From an uncultured Propionivibrio sp. (lineage in GTDB: Bacteria > Pseudomonadota > Gammaproteobacteria > Burkholderiales > Rhodocyclaceae), in contig CALAIL010000018.1 in NCBI GenBank assembly GCA_937923255.1, positions 1 through 64,000 of the forward strand: a stretch of 64,000 bases of DNA. Reading direction: 5' to 3'. A model generated the notes under the pieces. That model saw only the letters and a list, made by a program, of their open reading frames with translations. It was not told the origin of the DNA and did not search any database. Positions 17,223 to 27,873 of the stretch are shown one piece after another. Every line of letters starts with the position of its first letter. The first letter of the stretch is position 1. The position numbers were made by a program, and so were the translations under genes.

Positions 17223-17582
17223 CTAGTTTCCGTGCGTTCCTTTGGCAACACTCTCTCCGCCCTCCGCCTCGCCGGCGCCTTTTTTCGTGGCTTTACTTTC
17301 CGCTGCGCGCTGCTTACGGACTTCTTTTGGATCCGCAATCAGCGGCCGGTAAATTTCGATGCGGTCGCGGTCATGGAGCACCGCATCAGGCTTGGTCAGC
17401 TTCGCAAAAATACCGAGCTTATTTTTTTCCAGATCAATTTCGGGATATTTTTCGAGGATACCCGACTGTTCGATGCCCTGCCTGACCGTCGCCCCCTCAG
17501 GGAGATGAAACGAAAAAATCTTCTGCTCGTCTGGCAAGGCATAGACGAGCTCGACGCGGATTTGACCGGCAGGATCAGACAT
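17223..17582 (-). CDS. rnfH: RnfH family ubiquitin-like protein (RatB)
   Basis: A 119-residue beta-grasp protein of UPF0125. The core RVELVYALPDEQKIFSFHLPEG, the acidic IEQSGILEKYPEID and GIFAKLTKPDAVLHDRDRIEIYRPL are the family pattern. The end is a Lys/Ala-rich tail (QRAAESKATKKGAGEAEGG). The start at 17582 overlaps the ratA stop by 8 bp; an upstream frame extension overlaps ratA further and is discarded. In many proteobacteria ratA and rnfH form a pair; the second protein was named RatB but its action is not established. Repeat-family sequences begin directly after the stop codon. Confidence 0.9.
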   Translation of the reverse strand: MSDPAGQIRVELVYALPDEQKIFSFHLPEGATVRQGIEQSGILEKYPEIDLEKNKLGIFAKLTKPDAVLHDRDRIEIYRPLIADPKEVRKQRAAESKATKKGAGEAEGGESVAKGTHGN

Positions 17583-18018
17583 ACCCTTCTCCATAAACCT
17601 CATTGGCACGCTGAGCAAACGCATCGACCATCGTATCGCAAATATGTCCGAAGACCGAGCCAATGACTGCGTTAAACAATCTGCCGGAAAATTCGTACCC
17701 TAAGCGGAAGTCGATCTTACAGGCATTTTCCGCCAGCGATTTAAAATGCCAGAGGCCTTCGAGCTGGTGGAACGGACCATCGACCAGTTTCAAGCGCATG
17801 GATTGCGGAGGCTGCTTGTCGTTCCTCGTCGTGAAATGCGCCCTGGCCCCCAGATAATCGACATACAACGTCGCTACGGTACTGGCTGCATCCCGGTGAC
17901 TAACTTCGGTGCGCGCGCACCAAGGCAGGAAGTCCGGATAGGCTTCGATATCCTCGACCAGGTCAAACATCCGCTGCGCCGAATGCGCAATCAAGAGCGA
18001 CCGCTCAACCTTCACCAT
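17575..18018 (-). CDS. ratA: RatA family SRPBCC protein (ribosome association toxin / coenzyme Q-binding type)
   Basis: A 147-residue START/SRPBCC-fold protein with the family signature MFDLVEDIEAYPDFLPWC at about 19-36, then a long strand-rich middle and C-terminal helix FSGRLFNAVIGSVFGHICDTMVDAFAQRA. E. coli RatA blocks 70S formation when overproduced, while related COQ10 proteins bind ubiquinone; which applies here is unsettled. The start at 18018 is used because it gives family length; the frame is open 12 codons upstream. Divergent from smpB with an 80-bp gap, an arrangement common in proteobacteria and linked to trans-translation. Confidence 0.93.
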   Translation of the reverse strand: MVKVERSLLIAHSAQRMFDLVEDIEAYPDFLPWCARTEVSHRDAASTVATLYVDYLGARAHFTTRNDKQPPQSMRLKLVDGPFHQLEGLWHFKSLAENACKIDFRLGYEFSGRLFNAVIGSVFGHICDTMVDAFAQRANEVYGEGYV

Positions 18019-18098
18019 GTACCGCCCGACTCCGCCAATCACGTAAAATTGCATTCTAGCATCGGCTTTTCGCCCAACCGAACCATTAGGAACATTTC

Positions 18099-18542
18099 AT
18101 GAGCATCCTCACCAACAAAAAAGCCTTTCACGATTACTTCATCGAAGAGCGCTTTGAGGCCGGAATCGCACTCGAAGGCTGGGAAGTCAAGGCGATCCGG
18201 GCGGGACGTGCCAATATCAAGGAATCTTACGTCGTCGTCCGCAATGGCGAGTTGTTCATTTTCGGCATGCACATCACGCCGCTGGCCGAAGCATCGACAC
18301 ACATCAAGCCGGATCCGCTGCGCACGCGCAAATTGCTCCTGCACGCCAGCCAAATCAACCGCCTGATCGGCAAGGTAGAACGCGCCGGTTATGCCTTGAT
18401 TCCGCTTGATCTGCATTTTTTAAAGGGTCGCGTCAAGGCAGAGGTCGGCCTCGCCAAGGGCAAGAAACAGCACGACAAGCGCGAGGCCGAAAAAACCCGC
18501 GACTGGGAACGCGAAAAGGCGCGCCTGATGCGGGTTAATTGA
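18099..18542 (+). CDS. smpB: SsrA-binding protein
   Basis: SmpB binds tmRNA and brings it to stalled ribosomes for trans-translation. The 147-residue product has [40 protein letters not shown] and the basic C-terminal tail [25 protein letters not shown] required for decoding-centre entry. Length and ends match the family. No tmRNA gene is visible nearby. The tandem repeat begins 15 bp after the stop codon. Confidence 0.98.
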   Translation: MSILTNKKAFHDYFIEERFEAGIALEGWEVKAIRAGRANIKESYVVVRNGELFIFGMHITPLAEASTHIKPDPLRTRKLLLHASQINRLIGKVERAGYALIPLDLHFLKGRVKAEVGLAKGKKQHDKREAEKTRDWEREKARLMRVN

Positions 18543-18556
18543 CCCCCTCTGAACCC

Positions 18557-18760
18557 GGCGTGGATAGGCCATCTCCGGGCAGGCACCCTGAACCCCGCGT
18601 AGATAGGGCATTTCCGGACAGGCGCCCTGAACCCCGTGTGGATAGGGCATCTCCGGGCAGGCGCCCTGAACCCCACGTGGATAGGGCATCTCCGGCCACC
18701 CCTCTGGAGATGCCCTGTTTACAAGGGCCTCAGGGCACCCTTTGGGGAGACGCCCACCCG
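18557..18760 (+). repeat. 39-bp tandem array, four units, of the dispersed repeat family
   Basis: Units begin at 18558, 18597, 18636 and 18675, exactly 39 bp apart, each reading GCGT(A/G)GATAGGGCAT then TTCCGG or CTCCGG and ending CCCTGAACCCC. The fourth unit runs into a hairpin and a degenerate stretch to about 18760, overlapping the 3' end of the methyltransferase gene on the other strand. There are no spacers between units, so it is not a CRISPR array. Confidence 0.9.
18683..18716. terminator. strong hairpin at the end of the 39-bp array, possible bidirectional terminator
   Basis: AGGGCATCTCC and GGAGATGCCCT form a perfect 11-bp stem with a 12-nt loop, between convergent smpB and the methyltransferase gene. 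The following GTTTAC gives only a short T run, so termination efficiency is uncertain. Confidence 0.45.
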
Positions 18761-19587
18761 CGCTGCCTGACCGTTTCGAACAAACAGATGGCCGCCGCCG
18801 CCGCGACATTGAGCGATTCCGCCGCACCGGGCATAGGAATGCGAACGCAGCAGCTCACACATGCCGTCACCGCTGGCCGGATTCCTTGGCCTTCATTGCC
18901 AAACACCCAGGCAATCGGGCGCATGGATTGCGCCAGATCAATTCCGTCGAAGCCGTCCGTGCTAAAGAGCGGATGCGAAGCAGCATTCAGCGTTGTCGCC
19001 AGCGTCTGTCCGCAATAGCGGTTGATGAAGGCACACAGATCAACATTTTCATGGATGGACAAAAGGAAATGTGCACCCATCGCCGCCCGCAGGACTTTTG
19101 GGGACCAGGCCTGCGCACAATCCGCCGTCAAGAGCGCCTGGCTGAACCCCGCGGCTGCGGCGCTGCGCAGAATCGAACCGACATTGCCCGGGTCTTGAAT
19201 GCCATCGAGCAGGACGGCATCGCTTGCTGCATCGAGCGCCGTTGGGCAGGACGGTCGCGTTGCCAGCGCCAAGATCCCGCTGGGTGAGCGGACAAGCGCG
19301 AGTTCGTCGAACAAACGGTCAGCCAGCACGGTGACAGGCACGTTCGCCGGCAACACAGCCAGATACCGGGCAACCTCCGGCTTGTCTTGCGCACTGTCGG
19401 CGATAACGATTTCTTCCAGCCGACTGCCCAAACGAAGGCAGCTTTCGGTATAGCTTTCGACCAGATGCATGCCGTCAAGCACGATGATGCCCGCCGCCCG
19501 CCGTGCGTGCCCGTTGTGGCAGATTTTTTTCAGCGCCTTGAAATGCGAGTTATCCCGCGAGGCAAGGCTTTTGACGCGCTGCTTCAT
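18730..19587 (-). CDS. TrmH/SpoU family RNA 2'-O-methyltransferase
   Basis: A 285-residue SPOUT methyltransferase that methylates a ribose 2'-hydroxyl in rRNA or tRNA using SAM. Residues 1-90 are the N-terminal substrate-binding part; the SpoU core has [23 protein letters not shown], then [12 protein letters not shown] and [18 protein letters not shown], the three knot motifs. RlmB or TsnR-like; the target is not decided. The start overlaps the rnhB stop by 4 bp (ATGA). The last 10 or so codons (after CLFETVRQR) lie in the repeat tract and may have been altered by it. Confidence 0.92.
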   Translation of the reverse strand: MKQRVKSLASRDNSHFKALKKICHNGHARRAAGIIVLDGMHLVESYTESCLRLGSRLEEIVIADSAQDKPEVARYLAVLPANVPVTVLADRLFDELALVRSPSGILALATRPSCPTALDAASDAVLLDGIQDPGNVGSILRSAAAAGFSQALLTADCAQAWSPKVLRAAMGAHFLLSIHENVDLCAFINRYCGQTLATTLNAASHPLFSTDGFDGIDLAQSMRPIAWVFGNEGQGIRPAVTACVSCCVRIPMPGAAESLNVAAAAAICLFETVRQRGWASPQRVP

Positions 19588-20186
19588 AGCAAGGCCAGTT
19601 GTGCGACGGGCGAGAAGCTGCGCCGATGCGCCGGCGTCGGGCCATACTGGCGCAATGCGGCAAGATGGGCGGCTGTCGGGTAACCTTTATGGCGGTCAAA
19701 ACCGTACATCGGATAAATCGCATGCAAAGCTTCCATGCCCGCGTCACGCGCCGTTTTAGCCAAAATCGACGCGGCGGCGATGGCCGCCACTTTACCGTCA
19801 CCGCCAACGATGGCCTCCGCCGGGCAATCCAGTATCGGGCATTTATTGCCATCGATCAGCGCCCTGCACGGAGGGGGCGAGACTCCAGCCACCGCCCGCT
19901 GCATCGCGAGCAGACTGGCTTGAAGAATATTGAGGCGATCGATCTCCTCGACACTGGCTTCGGCAATCGACCAGGCCAGCGCCTTGTCGCGGATTTCCTG
20001 CGCCAGTTCGATGCGGCGTTTAGCGGAAAGTTTTTTGGAGTCATTTAACCCCAGGATGGGGCGCGCAGGATCGAGAATAACCGCCGCCGCGACGACCGGC
20101 CCTGCCAGCGGACCACGCCCGGCTTCGTCGACGCCGCACACCCATCCTTCCGGTTGAGCCAGCGGCTCAGGCAGCGTGCGCGGCAT
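19584..20186 (-). CDS. rnhB: ribonuclease HII
   Basis: Removes RNA from RNA-DNA hybrids, including single ribonucleotides in DNA. The family signature [15 protein letters not shown] carries the first catalytic Asp and Glu, with a later Asp in ALIDGNKCP and another in [12 protein letters not shown] at 20186 is preferred; a TTG 15 bp upstream is also in frame. The start overlaps the end of lpxB by about 20 bp and the stop overlaps the methyltransferase start by 4 bp, so the genes are translationally coupled. Confidence 0.97.
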   Translation of the reverse strand: MPRTLPEPLAQPEGWVCGVDEAGRGPLAGPVVAAAVILDPARPILGLNDSKKLSAKRRIELAQEIRDKALAWSIAEASVEEIDRLNILQASLLAMQRAVAGVSPPPCRALIDGNKCPILDCPAEAIVGGDGKVAAIAAASILAKTARDAGMEALHAIYPMYGFDRHKGYPTAAHLAALRQYGPTPAHRRSFSPVAQLALL

Positions 20187-21372
20187 GGCCCGTGTCGGCA
20201 ACAGCCGGTTTCAAAAAATGCTCTGGCAGGTGCAGCAACACTGCCGCCGCAGCTTTCTCGGCAGAGTTTTGCCGCAATTGCAAATGGATTTCACGGAAGA
20301 CCTCTGCAATACCGGCGCAAGTGATCCGGTCGGCGTACAGGTTCAGCAACGCTTGCGCCAGGTTTTCCGGCGTCGCATCGTCCTGGATAAATTCAGGAAC
20401 GACGAAACGCCCAGCGAGGATATTGGGCAGGCCAATATAGGGCAAATAGCCTTTCATACAACGCATGATGCGGTAAGTCACCGGCGCCATCTTGTATACG
20501 ATGACCATCGGGCGTTTGAGCAGCGCGGCTTCCAGCGTTGCCGTGCCGCTGGCGACGAGGACGATATCCGCCGCAGCCATGGCTTCATGCGCGTGGCCGA
20601 ACAGCAGACGCACCGGCAACTGGCGGGCATCGGCGCGCTGCATGGCGGCTTCGAACAGCAGGCGAGTTTCGCGAGTCGCCAGCGGTACGAAGAACTCGGC
20701 ATCCGGCAAGGATTCGATCACCTTGAGCGCCGCGCCGACAAAAGCATCCGCCATGAACTGCACTTCCGCCTGCCGACTGCCAGGCAGCAGGGTAAATACC
20801 GGCCGCTGCGCTGGCACCCCAAACAGCTCGCGCGCTTCATCGCAACCATCTTCCAGCGGCAACACATCGGCTAGCGGATGTCCGACATAGCTGACCGGGA
20901 TGCCTTGCTTCTCGTAGATTTCAGGCTCAAAGGGAAACAGCGCCAGGATGCGCGATACGGCCTTGCCAATGCGGTGAATCCGCTGCCCGCGCCACGCCCA
21001 GATTGACGGGCTGACGTAATGGACGCATGGGATACCGTTCTGTTTAAGCGGCTTTTCCAGACCAAAATTAAAATCTGGCGCGTCGACGCCAATGAAAATA
21101 TCAGGCGGATTAGCCAGCAGGCGGCGTTTTAGCGCATTGCGGATAGACAGGATCTTACGGAAATGGCGCAGCACTTCGGCGTACCCACGCACGGCCAGGG
21201 TTTCCTGTGAATACCAGGATTGGAACCCCAAGGCCTGCATTTTCGGGCCGCCGATGCCAAAAAATTCGACTTGCGGCAAACGCTGTTTCAATGCTGCGAT
21301 AAGGTGCGCGCCGAGCAAATCCCCGGAGGCTTCACCCGCCACCATGGCAATACGCACCGCCCTGTTGTTCAT
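20167..21372 (-). CDS. lpxB: lipid-A-disaccharide synthase
   Basis: Joins UDP-2,3-diacylglucosamine and lipid X to form the lipid A disaccharide at the inner face of the membrane. The 401-residue GT19 protein begins with [14 protein letters not shown] and has FFGIGGPKM, the [14 protein letters not shown] segment, LPGSRQAEV and [11 protein letters not shown], all typical. The C-terminus is short and alanine-rich and overlaps rnhB. ATG overlaps the lpxA stop by 4 bp. Confidence 0.98.
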   Translation of the reverse strand: MNNRAVRIAMVAGEASGDLLGAHLIAALKQRLPQVEFFGIGGPKMQALGFQSWYSQETLAVRGYAEVLRHFRKILSIRNALKRRLLANPPDIFIGVDAPDFNFGLEKPLKQNGIPCVHYVSPSIWAWRGQRIHRIGKAVSRILALFPFEPEIYEKQGIPVSYVGHPLADVLPLEDGCDEARELFGVPAQRPVFTLLPGSRQAEVQFMADAFVGAALKVIESLPDAEFFVPLATRETRLLFEAAMQRADARQLPVRLLFGHAHEAMAAADIVLVASGTATLEAALLKRPMVIVYKMAPVTYRIMRCMKGYLPYIGLPNILAGRFVVPEFIQDDATPENLAQALLNLYADRITCAGIAEVFREIHLQLRQNSAEKAAAAVLLHLPEHFLKPAVADTGHAAHAA

Positions 21373-22139
21373 CGGATGATGCCGCGTTTAGAAACTGCCA
21401 GAAAATCGAGGAAAGGTTGAATCTCGGCATGCGCAGCGGCTTCATCCGCCAGCTTGGTGCGTGCTTCTTCAAGCGTCAGACCGGATCGATACAGCGTCCG
21501 ATAGGCATGTTTGAGCGCCTGTAGCGACTCCGAGGAAAAACCACGGCGGCGCAAACCTTCGATATTGAGGCCAAATGGCGCGGCCGTTGTACCGCCAGCC
21601 ATGACGTAAGGCGGCACATCCTGCAAAACAATCGTGCCGGCGGCGATCATCGCATGTGCGCCAATACGGCAAAATTGGTGAGCGCCACTGAAGCCGCCGA
21701 AAATCACCCAGTCATCGACATGTACATGACCCGCCAGCTGGGCGTTATTGGCAAAAATTGTACGGTTGCCGATCTGGCAATCATGTGCGATATGCACATA
21801 GGCCATGATCCAGTTATCGTCGCCCATGCGCGTAATGCCCGCGTCCTGCGCCGTCCCCAGATTGAAAGTACAGAACTCGCGGATGGTATTGCGATCGCCG
21901 ATGACCAGGCGAGTCGGCTCGCCCGCATATTTCTTGTCCTGCGGGACTTCACCCAGAGAACAGAACTGGAAAATCTGGTTATCACAGCCGATACGGGTAC
22001 GGCCGGTAATGACGACATGCGGACCAATACGCGTGTTATCGCCAATTTCAACGCCGGCCTCGATGACCGAATAAGCGCCGACAGACACGCCTGCGCCAAG
22101 TTTTGCCTCCGGATGAATGATGGCAGTCGGATGAATCAT
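21369..22139 (-). CDS. lpxA: UDP-N-acetylglucosamine acyltransferase
   Basis: First step of lipid A synthesis: adds a hydroxyacyl chain from ACP to UDP-GlcNAc. The 256-residue product is a left-handed beta-helix of hexapeptide repeats ([26 protein letters not shown]) with the catalytic His in the [12 protein letters not shown] motif and the C-terminal helical domain. AAAGGAGACTGC precedes the ATG. It sits 21 bp after fabZ, as in most proteobacteria. Confidence 0.98.
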   Translation of the reverse strand: MIHPTAIIHPEAKLGAGVSVGAYSVIEAGVEIGDNTRIGPHVVITGRTRIGCDNQIFQFCSLGEVPQDKKYAGEPTRLVIGDRNTIREFCTFNLGTAQDAGITRMGDDNWIMAYVHIAHDCQIGNRTIFANNAQLAGHVHVDDWVIFGGFSGAHQFCRIGAHAMIAAGTIVLQDVPPYVMAGGTTAAPFGLNIEGLRRRGFSSESLQALKHAYRTLYRSGLTLEEARTKLADEAAAHAEIQPFLDFLAVSKRGIIR

Positions 22140-22160
22140 GGCGCAGTCTCCTTTGCTCTG

Positions 22161-22607
22161 TCAGGCGGTATCGCTCTTAGCGCACATCAGCTCGGCTTCG
22201 GCTGCAATTTCATCGCCTACTTTGGCAACCGCGTGGTATTTCCAGATGCTGCGCATCCGACGCGTGATGTCAACATACAGATGCAATTGGTCACCGGGAA
22301 CCACCTGGCGCTTGAAACGTGCGTTATCGATACCGGCAAAGAGAAAACGCGAGGTCTCGCTCGGCATTTCTCCTGCCGTCTTAAAAGAGAGGACACCCGC
22401 CGCCTGTGCCAGTGCCTCCATGATCAGCACGCCAGGCATCACCGGGTAATGCGGGAAATGACCAACGAAAAACGCCTCGTTGATCGTTACGTTTTTGTAG
22501 GCATGGATCGACTTGCCCAGCTCCATCTCTACAACACGATCGACCAAGAGGAAGGGGTAACGCTGCGGAAGATGCCTGGCGATATCCTGAATATCCATTG
22601 TAATCAT
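22161..22607 (-). CDS. fabZ: 3-hydroxyacyl-ACP dehydratase FabZ
   Basis: Dehydrates 3-hydroxyacyl-ACP in fatty acid elongation and competes with LpxA for 3-hydroxymyristoyl-ACP. The 148-residue hot-dog protein shows [33 protein letters not shown] with the catalytic His, and the conserved [20 protein letters not shown] stretch. Its ATG overlaps the lpxD stop by 4 bp. Confidence 0.98.
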   Translation of the reverse strand: MITMDIQDIARHLPQRYPFLLVDRVVEMELGKSIHAYKNVTINEAFFVGHFPHYPVMPGVLIMEALAQAAGVLSFKTAGEMPSETSRFLFAGIDNARFKRQVVPGDQLHLYVDITRRMRSIWKYHAVAKVGDEIAAEAELMCAKSDTA

Positions 22608-23623
22608 TGTGTTTTACTCATATCTTCAAGTTTTTTCTCAAGCTCTTCGACCCGTGCCGCCAGCTTAGCAAGACGCTTGAGGTGTGCCGCATTCTGCAAC
22701 CAGTCGATATGCGGTTCGAGCGGAAAAACCGCTGTGTATTGTCCCGGTTGCTTCAGGTTCTTGCCTACCAAGGTCCCGCCTGAAACATGGATATCATCGC
22801 CAATTTCAAGATGTCCGGAAATCATTCCCGCCCCGCCGACCGTACACCGCTTGCCGAATGTCGTACTGCCTGCCACGCCGACACAACCGGCCATCGCGGA
22901 ATGATCGCCAATCCGGACGTTGTGGGCAATCTGGATCTGGTTATCCAGTTTGACATCGTTACCAATGACCGTATCATCGAGCGCACCACGGTCGATTGAG
23001 GTATTGGCGCCGATTTCGACGTCGTCGCCAATAACGACGCGGCCAATTTGCGGAATCTTGACCCAGCGCTCGCCTTCCTGGGCAAAGCCGAAGCCATCGC
23101 TTCCGATAACCGCGCCCGCATGAATGATCGTTCTAGCACCAACCACGCAACGCGGATAAATCACGACATTAGGATAAATGACTGTATCTGGGCCGATGGA
23201 GACATCATCACCGATCACGCAGCCCGGATACAGCACGACATTCTCACCTAAACAAACGCCCCGCCCAACAACGACGTGCGCATCGATAGTCACTGAAACG
23301 GGTAGCGGACTAAGAACGACAGCCGTTTCATGCACTCGTTGAGCACGCGTCGGTGGTGGATTCAGTAATGCGGTAACCCGTGCGTAATAGGCGTATGGAT
23401 TCGCATGAACGATACGTGGAATTTCCGTATCACTCGCATTTTTTTCCGAAACGATGACTGCCGATGCGTGAGTAGTCTTCAGTTGCGCACGGTATTTGGG
23501 ATTGGTCAAAAAAGAGATTTGCCCGCGCCCTGCCGACGACAGAGCGCCCACTTGCAGAATCTCGACACTGCCATCGCCAATCAGACGGCCACCAAGCTGT
23601 GCAACAATCTGCTCAAGCCGCAA
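22604..23623 (-). CDS. lpxD: UDP-3-O-(3-hydroxyacyl)glucosamine N-acyltransferase
   Basis: Adds the second, N-linked acyl chain in lipid A synthesis. The 339-residue product has the LpxD N-terminal uridine-binding domain ([16 protein letters not shown]) and a hexapeptide left-handed helix ([38 protein letters not shown]). The start codon is TTG at 23623 with GGAGG five bases upstream; no in-frame ATG is better placed. A coiled-coil-like C-terminus ends in [16 protein letters not shown]. Confidence 0.97.
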   Translation of the reverse strand: MRLEQIVAQLGGRLIGDGSVEILQVGALSSAGRGQISFLTNPKYRAQLKTTHASAVIVSEKNASDTEIPRIVHANPYAYYARVTALLNPPPTRAQRVHETAVVLSPLPVSVTIDAHVVVGRGVCLGENVVLYPGCVIGDDVSIGPDTVIYPNVVIYPRCVVGARTIIHAGAVIGSDGFGFAQEGERWVKIPQIGRVVIGDDVEIGANTSIDRGALDDTVIGNDVKLDNQIQIAHNVRIGDHSAMAGCVGVAGSTTFGKRCTVGGAGMISGHLEIGDDIHVSGGTLVGKNLKQPGQYTAVFPLEPHIDWLQNAAHLKRLAKLAARVEELEKKLEDMSKTQ

Positions 23624-23640
23624 GCCGACCTCCAGGGAAA

Positions 23641-24150
23641 TTATTTACCGTCGGCCAAGGCTTTAATGACCTTGTCCGTAATATCGAGCTGCTGGCTCAC
23701 CCAGACGACGTCTTGCAGAATCAGGTCGTATTTCTCGCTTTCCGCAATCTGTCTGATCGCCTGGTTGGCTTTATCAATAATCGCCGTATTTTCCTCGTTC
23801 TGGCGCAGATTGAGATCTTCACGGAACTCACGTTGCTTGCGCTGGAATTCACGTGACAGATCGTTCAGGCTTTTTTCTTTCGCCCGACGATCCGATTCGG
23901 ACATCGTCATCGCGTTTGTTTCGAGATTTTCCTGCATCGACTGGAGTTGCTTGGCCATCCGCTGCAAATCCTGATCGCGTTTAGAAAATTCCGCTTCAAT
24001 CTTCTTGGCTGCTCTCACGGCAGAAGGTGCGTCACGGAAAATACGCTGTGTATTGACATAACCGATTTTGAGCGCATCAGCCGCCATGACCTGCGATACC
24101 GGGAAAACCGTCATGAGTGCAATCAAAAAGGTGGCAAATTTTATCTTCAA
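23641..24150 (-). CDS. skp: OmpH/Skp family periplasmic chaperone
   Basis: Skp holds unfolded outer-membrane proteins in the periplasm on their way to BamA. The signal peptide runs to about AAD (residue 24), followed by ALKIGYVNTQRIFRDAPSA and long charged coiled-coil arms. The start is a TTG at 24150 because AAGGAG lies 6-7 bases upstream; the frame stays open towards bamA but overlaps it without a binding site. The product is then 169 residues. The gene lies 17 bp after bamA, as usual. Confidence 0.93.
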   Translation of the reverse strand: MKIKFATFLIALMTVFPVSQVMAADALKIGYVNTQRIFRDAPSAVRAAKKIEAEFSKRDQDLQRMAKQLQSMQENLETNAMTMSESDRRAKEKSLNDLSREFQRKQREFREDLNLRQNEENTAIIDKANQAIRQIAESEKYDLILQDVVWVSQQLDITDKVIKALADGK

Positions 24151-24166
24151 GCTCTTTCTCCTTACG

Positions 24167-26509
24167 TTAGAAAGTTTGTCCCATCTGGAATTGAAAACGC
24201 TGGATTTTATCATTAGTCTGCCGATTGATCGGCTGAGCAATACTGAACTTCAGTGGCCCCAAAGGCGACAGCCAAGTCACGGCAATCCCCGCTGACATGC
24301 GAATCGGACCCTCGGCAACGACGCCAGGATCGCGATTAGATTTTTTATCGCCATAAACCTGGCCTGCATCAAAGAATGGCCCGAATTTCAACGACTTATC
24401 TTTGCCGAAGCCGAAACTACTCATCGGCAACATCAGCTCAGCATTGAAAATGAAGCGGCGCACGCCGCCCAAATGTACGATATCACCGGACTGTGTGATT
24501 TCATAAGGCCCAAGACTGCCATAATCATAACCACGCACCGAATCCGGGCCGCCCGCATAAAAATTCTTGAAGAACGGTAGCTCAGGACTGTTGCCAAAGC
24601 CCTTGGCAAACGCTACCTCCCCATTAAGCATCAACACAGCATTCCGTGTAATCGGAAAATACTGACGCCGCTGCAAAGTAACCTTATGGTAGTTGAGGTC
24701 GCCGAGCGGACTCACTTCATAAGAGACTCGCTGTACGGCGCCGCGCGTCGGGTCAATCGCACTGTCTTTCGTATCACTCAGCCAGCCCGCAGAAAACGGG
24801 AAGGAAGTTTTTCCGCAAGAGTCCGCACCGCCGCAGAATTTGTCGATGTAACGTTTATATAACAAGGGCGTATTCGCATTATTATGGTCGATCTTGATTT
24901 TTGTGTAATCCAGCGCTGCGCCAAAATTGATGGTCTCTTTTTCGCCGATAGGAATACCAAAGCGCAGGCCACCACCTGTGGATTCCCTGCCATAGGCGTA
25001 GCCCAGTGAAGAAGGATTGAAACGGTTGTGATAAATATCAAAGCCTTGGCTGATGCCATCAACAGTGAAATACGGATTGGTATAACTGAACCCTATGTTT
25101 CGGTTGAGCTTCCCTGTGCTGACCTGGACGGAGGCAAATTTTCCGCTACCAAAGATATTGGCCTGGGAAACCGAGGCCTGCAGCATAATCTTTTCAGCCT
25201 GTGAGTAACCAATGCCTGCCGAAAGACTTCCGGTCGCTTTCTCGGTGACGCCCACGTTGACGTCAACCTGATCGGCCGTTCCTGGCACGGGTTGCGTTTC
25301 AACATTGACTTCGCTGAAGTAATCCGTTTTATCGATCCGCTGTTTAGACAGCTTGACTTTTTCGTCGTCGTACCAGGCGCCCTCCATCTGCCGCATCTCT
25401 TGGCGCACCACTTCGTCCCGGCTTTTTGTATTGCCCGCGATATTGATCCTGCGCACGTAGACCCGCTTGCCAGGATCGATAAAAATGGTGAAAGCAACTT
25501 GCCTTTTTTCCTTATCGACTTCCGGAGCGGCATTCACGTTGGCAAATGCATACCCTTTGGCAGACAACTTGTCACTGATAGCACGCGTCGTTTCGTTGAG
25601 TTTTTCCCGAGAGAAAATATCACCAGGCTTGATCTTGACCGACTCCCGCAATTCCTGCTCCGGCAAAGTCAGATCACCGGCGAGCTTGACCGATGAAACG
25701 ATAAAACGCTCGCCCTCATTCACCGAAATTGAAATAAACACGTCTTTCTTGTCGGGGCTGATCGAAACCTGGGTCGATTCGACATTGAATTCCAGATACC
25801 CGCGGTTCAAATAAAAGGAACGCAGGGATTCCAGATCGGCGGAAAGCTTCTGTTTAGAATACTGATCGTTCTTTGTATACCAGCTAATCCAGTTTGGCGT
25901 TTGCAACTGGAATTCATCAAGCAGCGTCGCTTCCCTGAATGCGTGGGCGCCAATAATGTTGATCTGCCGGATTTTCGCGGAAGATCCTTCGTCGATCTTA
26001 AAATTAATCGCAACGCGATTGCGCTCCAGCGGCGTGACGGTCGTCGTCACCGTAGCGGCATATTTCCCTCGCGTCAGATATTGACGTTTCAGTTCCTGCT
26101 CAGCCTTATCCAGTGCGCTGCGGTCAAACGGACGGGAAACGGCAAAACCGACTTCACGCAGTCCCTTGATGATTTGTTCCTTGTCGAATTCCTTGAGTCC
26201 ATCGAAATCGATCTGTGCAATCGACGGACGCTCTTCGACGATGACATTGACGATATTGCCGTCAGTCTCAATCCGCACATCTTTAAAAAAGCCGGTAGCA
26301 AACAATGACTTGATTGCCTGCGCCGCCTTTTCGTTGGTCATGGTTTCCCCTACCTTGACCGGCAGATAGCTGAAGACCGTTCCGGCTTCCGTGCGCTGAA
26401 TACCTTCAACACGGATATCCTTGACGGTGAAAGGTTCGAAAGCCAAGGCGCTCGTCGTGCAGAACGCCGCCAGCAATCCGGGAAGAAAAGTCTTGTTGGT
26501 CATATTCAT
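24167..26509 (-). CDS. bamA: outer membrane protein assembly factor BamA
   Basis: Inserts beta-barrel proteins into the outer membrane. The 780-residue product has a signal peptide ending at LAF (about residue 24), five POTRA domains (the first starting FTVKDIRVEGIQR, the last with VYVRRINIAGNTKSRDEV) and a 16-stranded barrel from about residue 430. The lid-loop motif VRGYDYGSLGP and the C-terminal phenylalanine expected of outer-membrane proteins are present. The start overlaps the rseP stop by 4 bp. RseP, the sigma-E site-2 protease, and Skp are its operon neighbours. Confidence 0.98.
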   Translation of the reverse strand: MNMTNKTFLPGLLAAFCTTSALAFEPFTVKDIRVEGIQRTEAGTVFSYLPVKVGETMTNEKAAQAIKSLFATGFFKDVRIETDGNIVNVIVEERPSIAQIDFDGLKEFDKEQIIKGLREVGFAVSRPFDRSALDKAEQELKRQYLTRGKYAATVTTTVTPLERNRVAINFKIDEGSSAKIRQINIIGAHAFREATLLDEFQLQTPNWISWYTKNDQYSKQKLSADLESLRSFYLNRGYLEFNVESTQVSISPDKKDVFISISVNEGERFIVSSVKLAGDLTLPEQELRESVKIKPGDIFSREKLNETTRAISDKLSAKGYAFANVNAAPEVDKEKRQVAFTIFIDPGKRVYVRRINIAGNTKSRDEVVRQEMRQMEGAWYDDEKVKLSKQRIDKTDYFSEVNVETQPVPGTADQVDVNVGVTEKATGSLSAGIGYSQAEKIMLQASVSQANIFGSGKFASVQVSTGKLNRNIGFSYTNPYFTVDGISQGFDIYHNRFNPSSLGYAYGRESTGGGLRFGIPIGEKETINFGAALDYTKIKIDHNNANTPLLYKRYIDKFCGGADSCGKTSFPFSAGWLSDTKDSAIDPTRGAVQRVSYEVSPLGDLNYHKVTLQRRQYFPITRNAVLMLNGEVAFAKGFGNSPELPFFKNFYAGGPDSVRGYDYGSLGPYEITQSGDIVHLGGVRRFIFNAELMLPMSSFGFGKDKSLKFGPFFDAGQVYGDKKSNRDPGVVAEGPIRMSAGIAVTWLSPLGPLKFSIAQPINRQTNDKIQRFQFQMGQTF

Positions 26510-27873
26510 CCGGAAATCAATCGATTAATATCGTTATAAAAAGCACAAGCCATCAGCAGAATAAGAACGGACAGACCAAGACGCTGCCCCAATTCCATCG
26601 TGTGTTCGGAAAGCGGTTTGCCCCGAACCGCCTCAAACAGATAATACAGCAAATGCCCCCCATCCAGCATGGGAACAGGCAAGAGATTGAGCACCGCCAG
26701 ACTGATGCTAATCAGCGCAAGAAACCTGAAATACGCCATTAGCCCGAGTTTGGCGGACTGTCCGGCATAGTCGGCAACCGTAATGGGGCCGCTGATGTTT
26801 TGCCAGGACACTTCGCCGACGAGCATTTTGCCGATAATCCGCAGACTGAAAACTGCTTTCTCCCATGTTTCAGCAACCGCCTTGGACAAAGCAGTCAGCG
26901 GGCCATAGCGCACGGTCACAAGCAGCGCATCACGAAAATCCGGAATTTCCTTGACGTACGCACTGATGCGGCCGATTTCCTGGTTTTTGTCGGTAAACGC
27001 GGCGGGCGTCACGGGAATTTCGAGCAGACTCCCGGCGCGCAACACCGTAAACAGCAAACGCTGCTCCGGATGTGCATGGACAATATCGACCAGAGCGTGC
27101 CAGGAATCAATCTCCTGACCATCAATTGCGACGATCTCATCATCCGCCTGCAAACCTGCTGTGCTGGCGCGTCCATCTTCGTTGAGCCGGCCAATGACTG
27201 GCGGAATACGTGGCCGGAAATAACGCAACCCCAGCTGTTCCAGTGCATCCGCCTCCCAGCCGTGACGACGGATAGAAGAAATATCAAGTTGCCGGATAGC
27301 ACTTTCATGGCGCATATTCACCGTCTCTAACGAAAGCGTATCGACATCGGCTGCCAGTGTCAGTATCTTCCAACGCATCTCCTGCCAAGTCAGTACCGGA
27401 TCATCGCCAATCTTGACGACCCGGTCGCCGTCCTCAATTCCCGCATATGCTGCGGGCGAAGCGCTCACAGGTGTGCCAAGCACCGGCCGCAATTCTTCAA
27501 CGCCGTATAAAAAGCTCCCCCAATACACCACGACCGCCAGCAGCAGATTAGCCAGCGGCCCAGCAACGACGATGGCTATCCGCCGCCACAAAACTTGCCG
27601 GTTAAAACTGCGCGGTAGCTCATCGGGCATCACCTCGCCTTCACTCTCATCGAGCATTTTGACGTAACCGCCCAGCGGAATTCGCCCAATGGCCCATTCG
27701 GTCTGGTCTACGCCAATTTTTCTGACAAAAACAGGCGCGCCAAAGCCAATCGAGAAACGCAACACCTTGACGCCGACCCAACGTGCAACCAGGTAATGAC
27801 CCAGTTCGTGGATGATGATTAACAGACCGAGCAAAACCAGAAAGGCCAGCACGTAATATAAGAAATCGTTCAT
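26506..27873 (-). CDS. rseP: site-2 intramembrane zinc metalloprotease RseP
   Basis: Cleaves anti-sigma factors within the membrane in the envelope stress response and clears signal peptides. The zinc site HELGH has His22, Glu23 and His26 in the first helix; the second ligand motif [13 protein letters not shown] is in the C-terminal membrane part. Two PDZ domains lie between (about residues 110-200 and 210-290). The 455-residue length is normal. The start overlaps the dxr stop by 4 bp. Confidence 0.97.
   Translation of the reverse strand: MNDFLYYVLAFLVLLGLLIIIHELGHYLVARWVGVKVLRFSIGFGAPVFVRKIGVDQTEWAIGRIPLGGYVKMLDESEGEVMPDELPRSFNRQVLWRRIAIVVAGPLANLLLAVVVYWGSFLYGVEELRPVLGTPVSASPAAYAGIEDGDRVVKIGDDPVLTWQEMRWKILTLAADVDTLSLETVNMRHESAIRQLDISSIRRHGWEADALEQLGLRYFRPRIPPVIGRLNEDGRASTAGLQADDEIVAIDGQEIDSWHALVDIVHAHPEQRLLFTVLRAGSLLEIPVTPAAFTDKNQEIGRISAYVKEIPDFRDALLVTVRYGPLTALSKAVAETWEKAVFSLRIIGKMLVGEVSWQNISGPITVADYAGQSAKLGLMAYFRFLALISISLAVLNLLPVPMLDGGHLLYYLFEAVRGKPLSEHTMELGQRLGLSVLILLMACAFYNDINRLISG

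Noticed and set aside
18099..18542. tmRNA gene close to smpB
   Set aside because: No ssrA-like acceptor end or tag frame could be found in the flanking gaps.
18557..18716. CRISPR-like regular repeats
   Set aside because: The 39-bp units follow each other directly with no variable spacers and no cas genes lie nearby.
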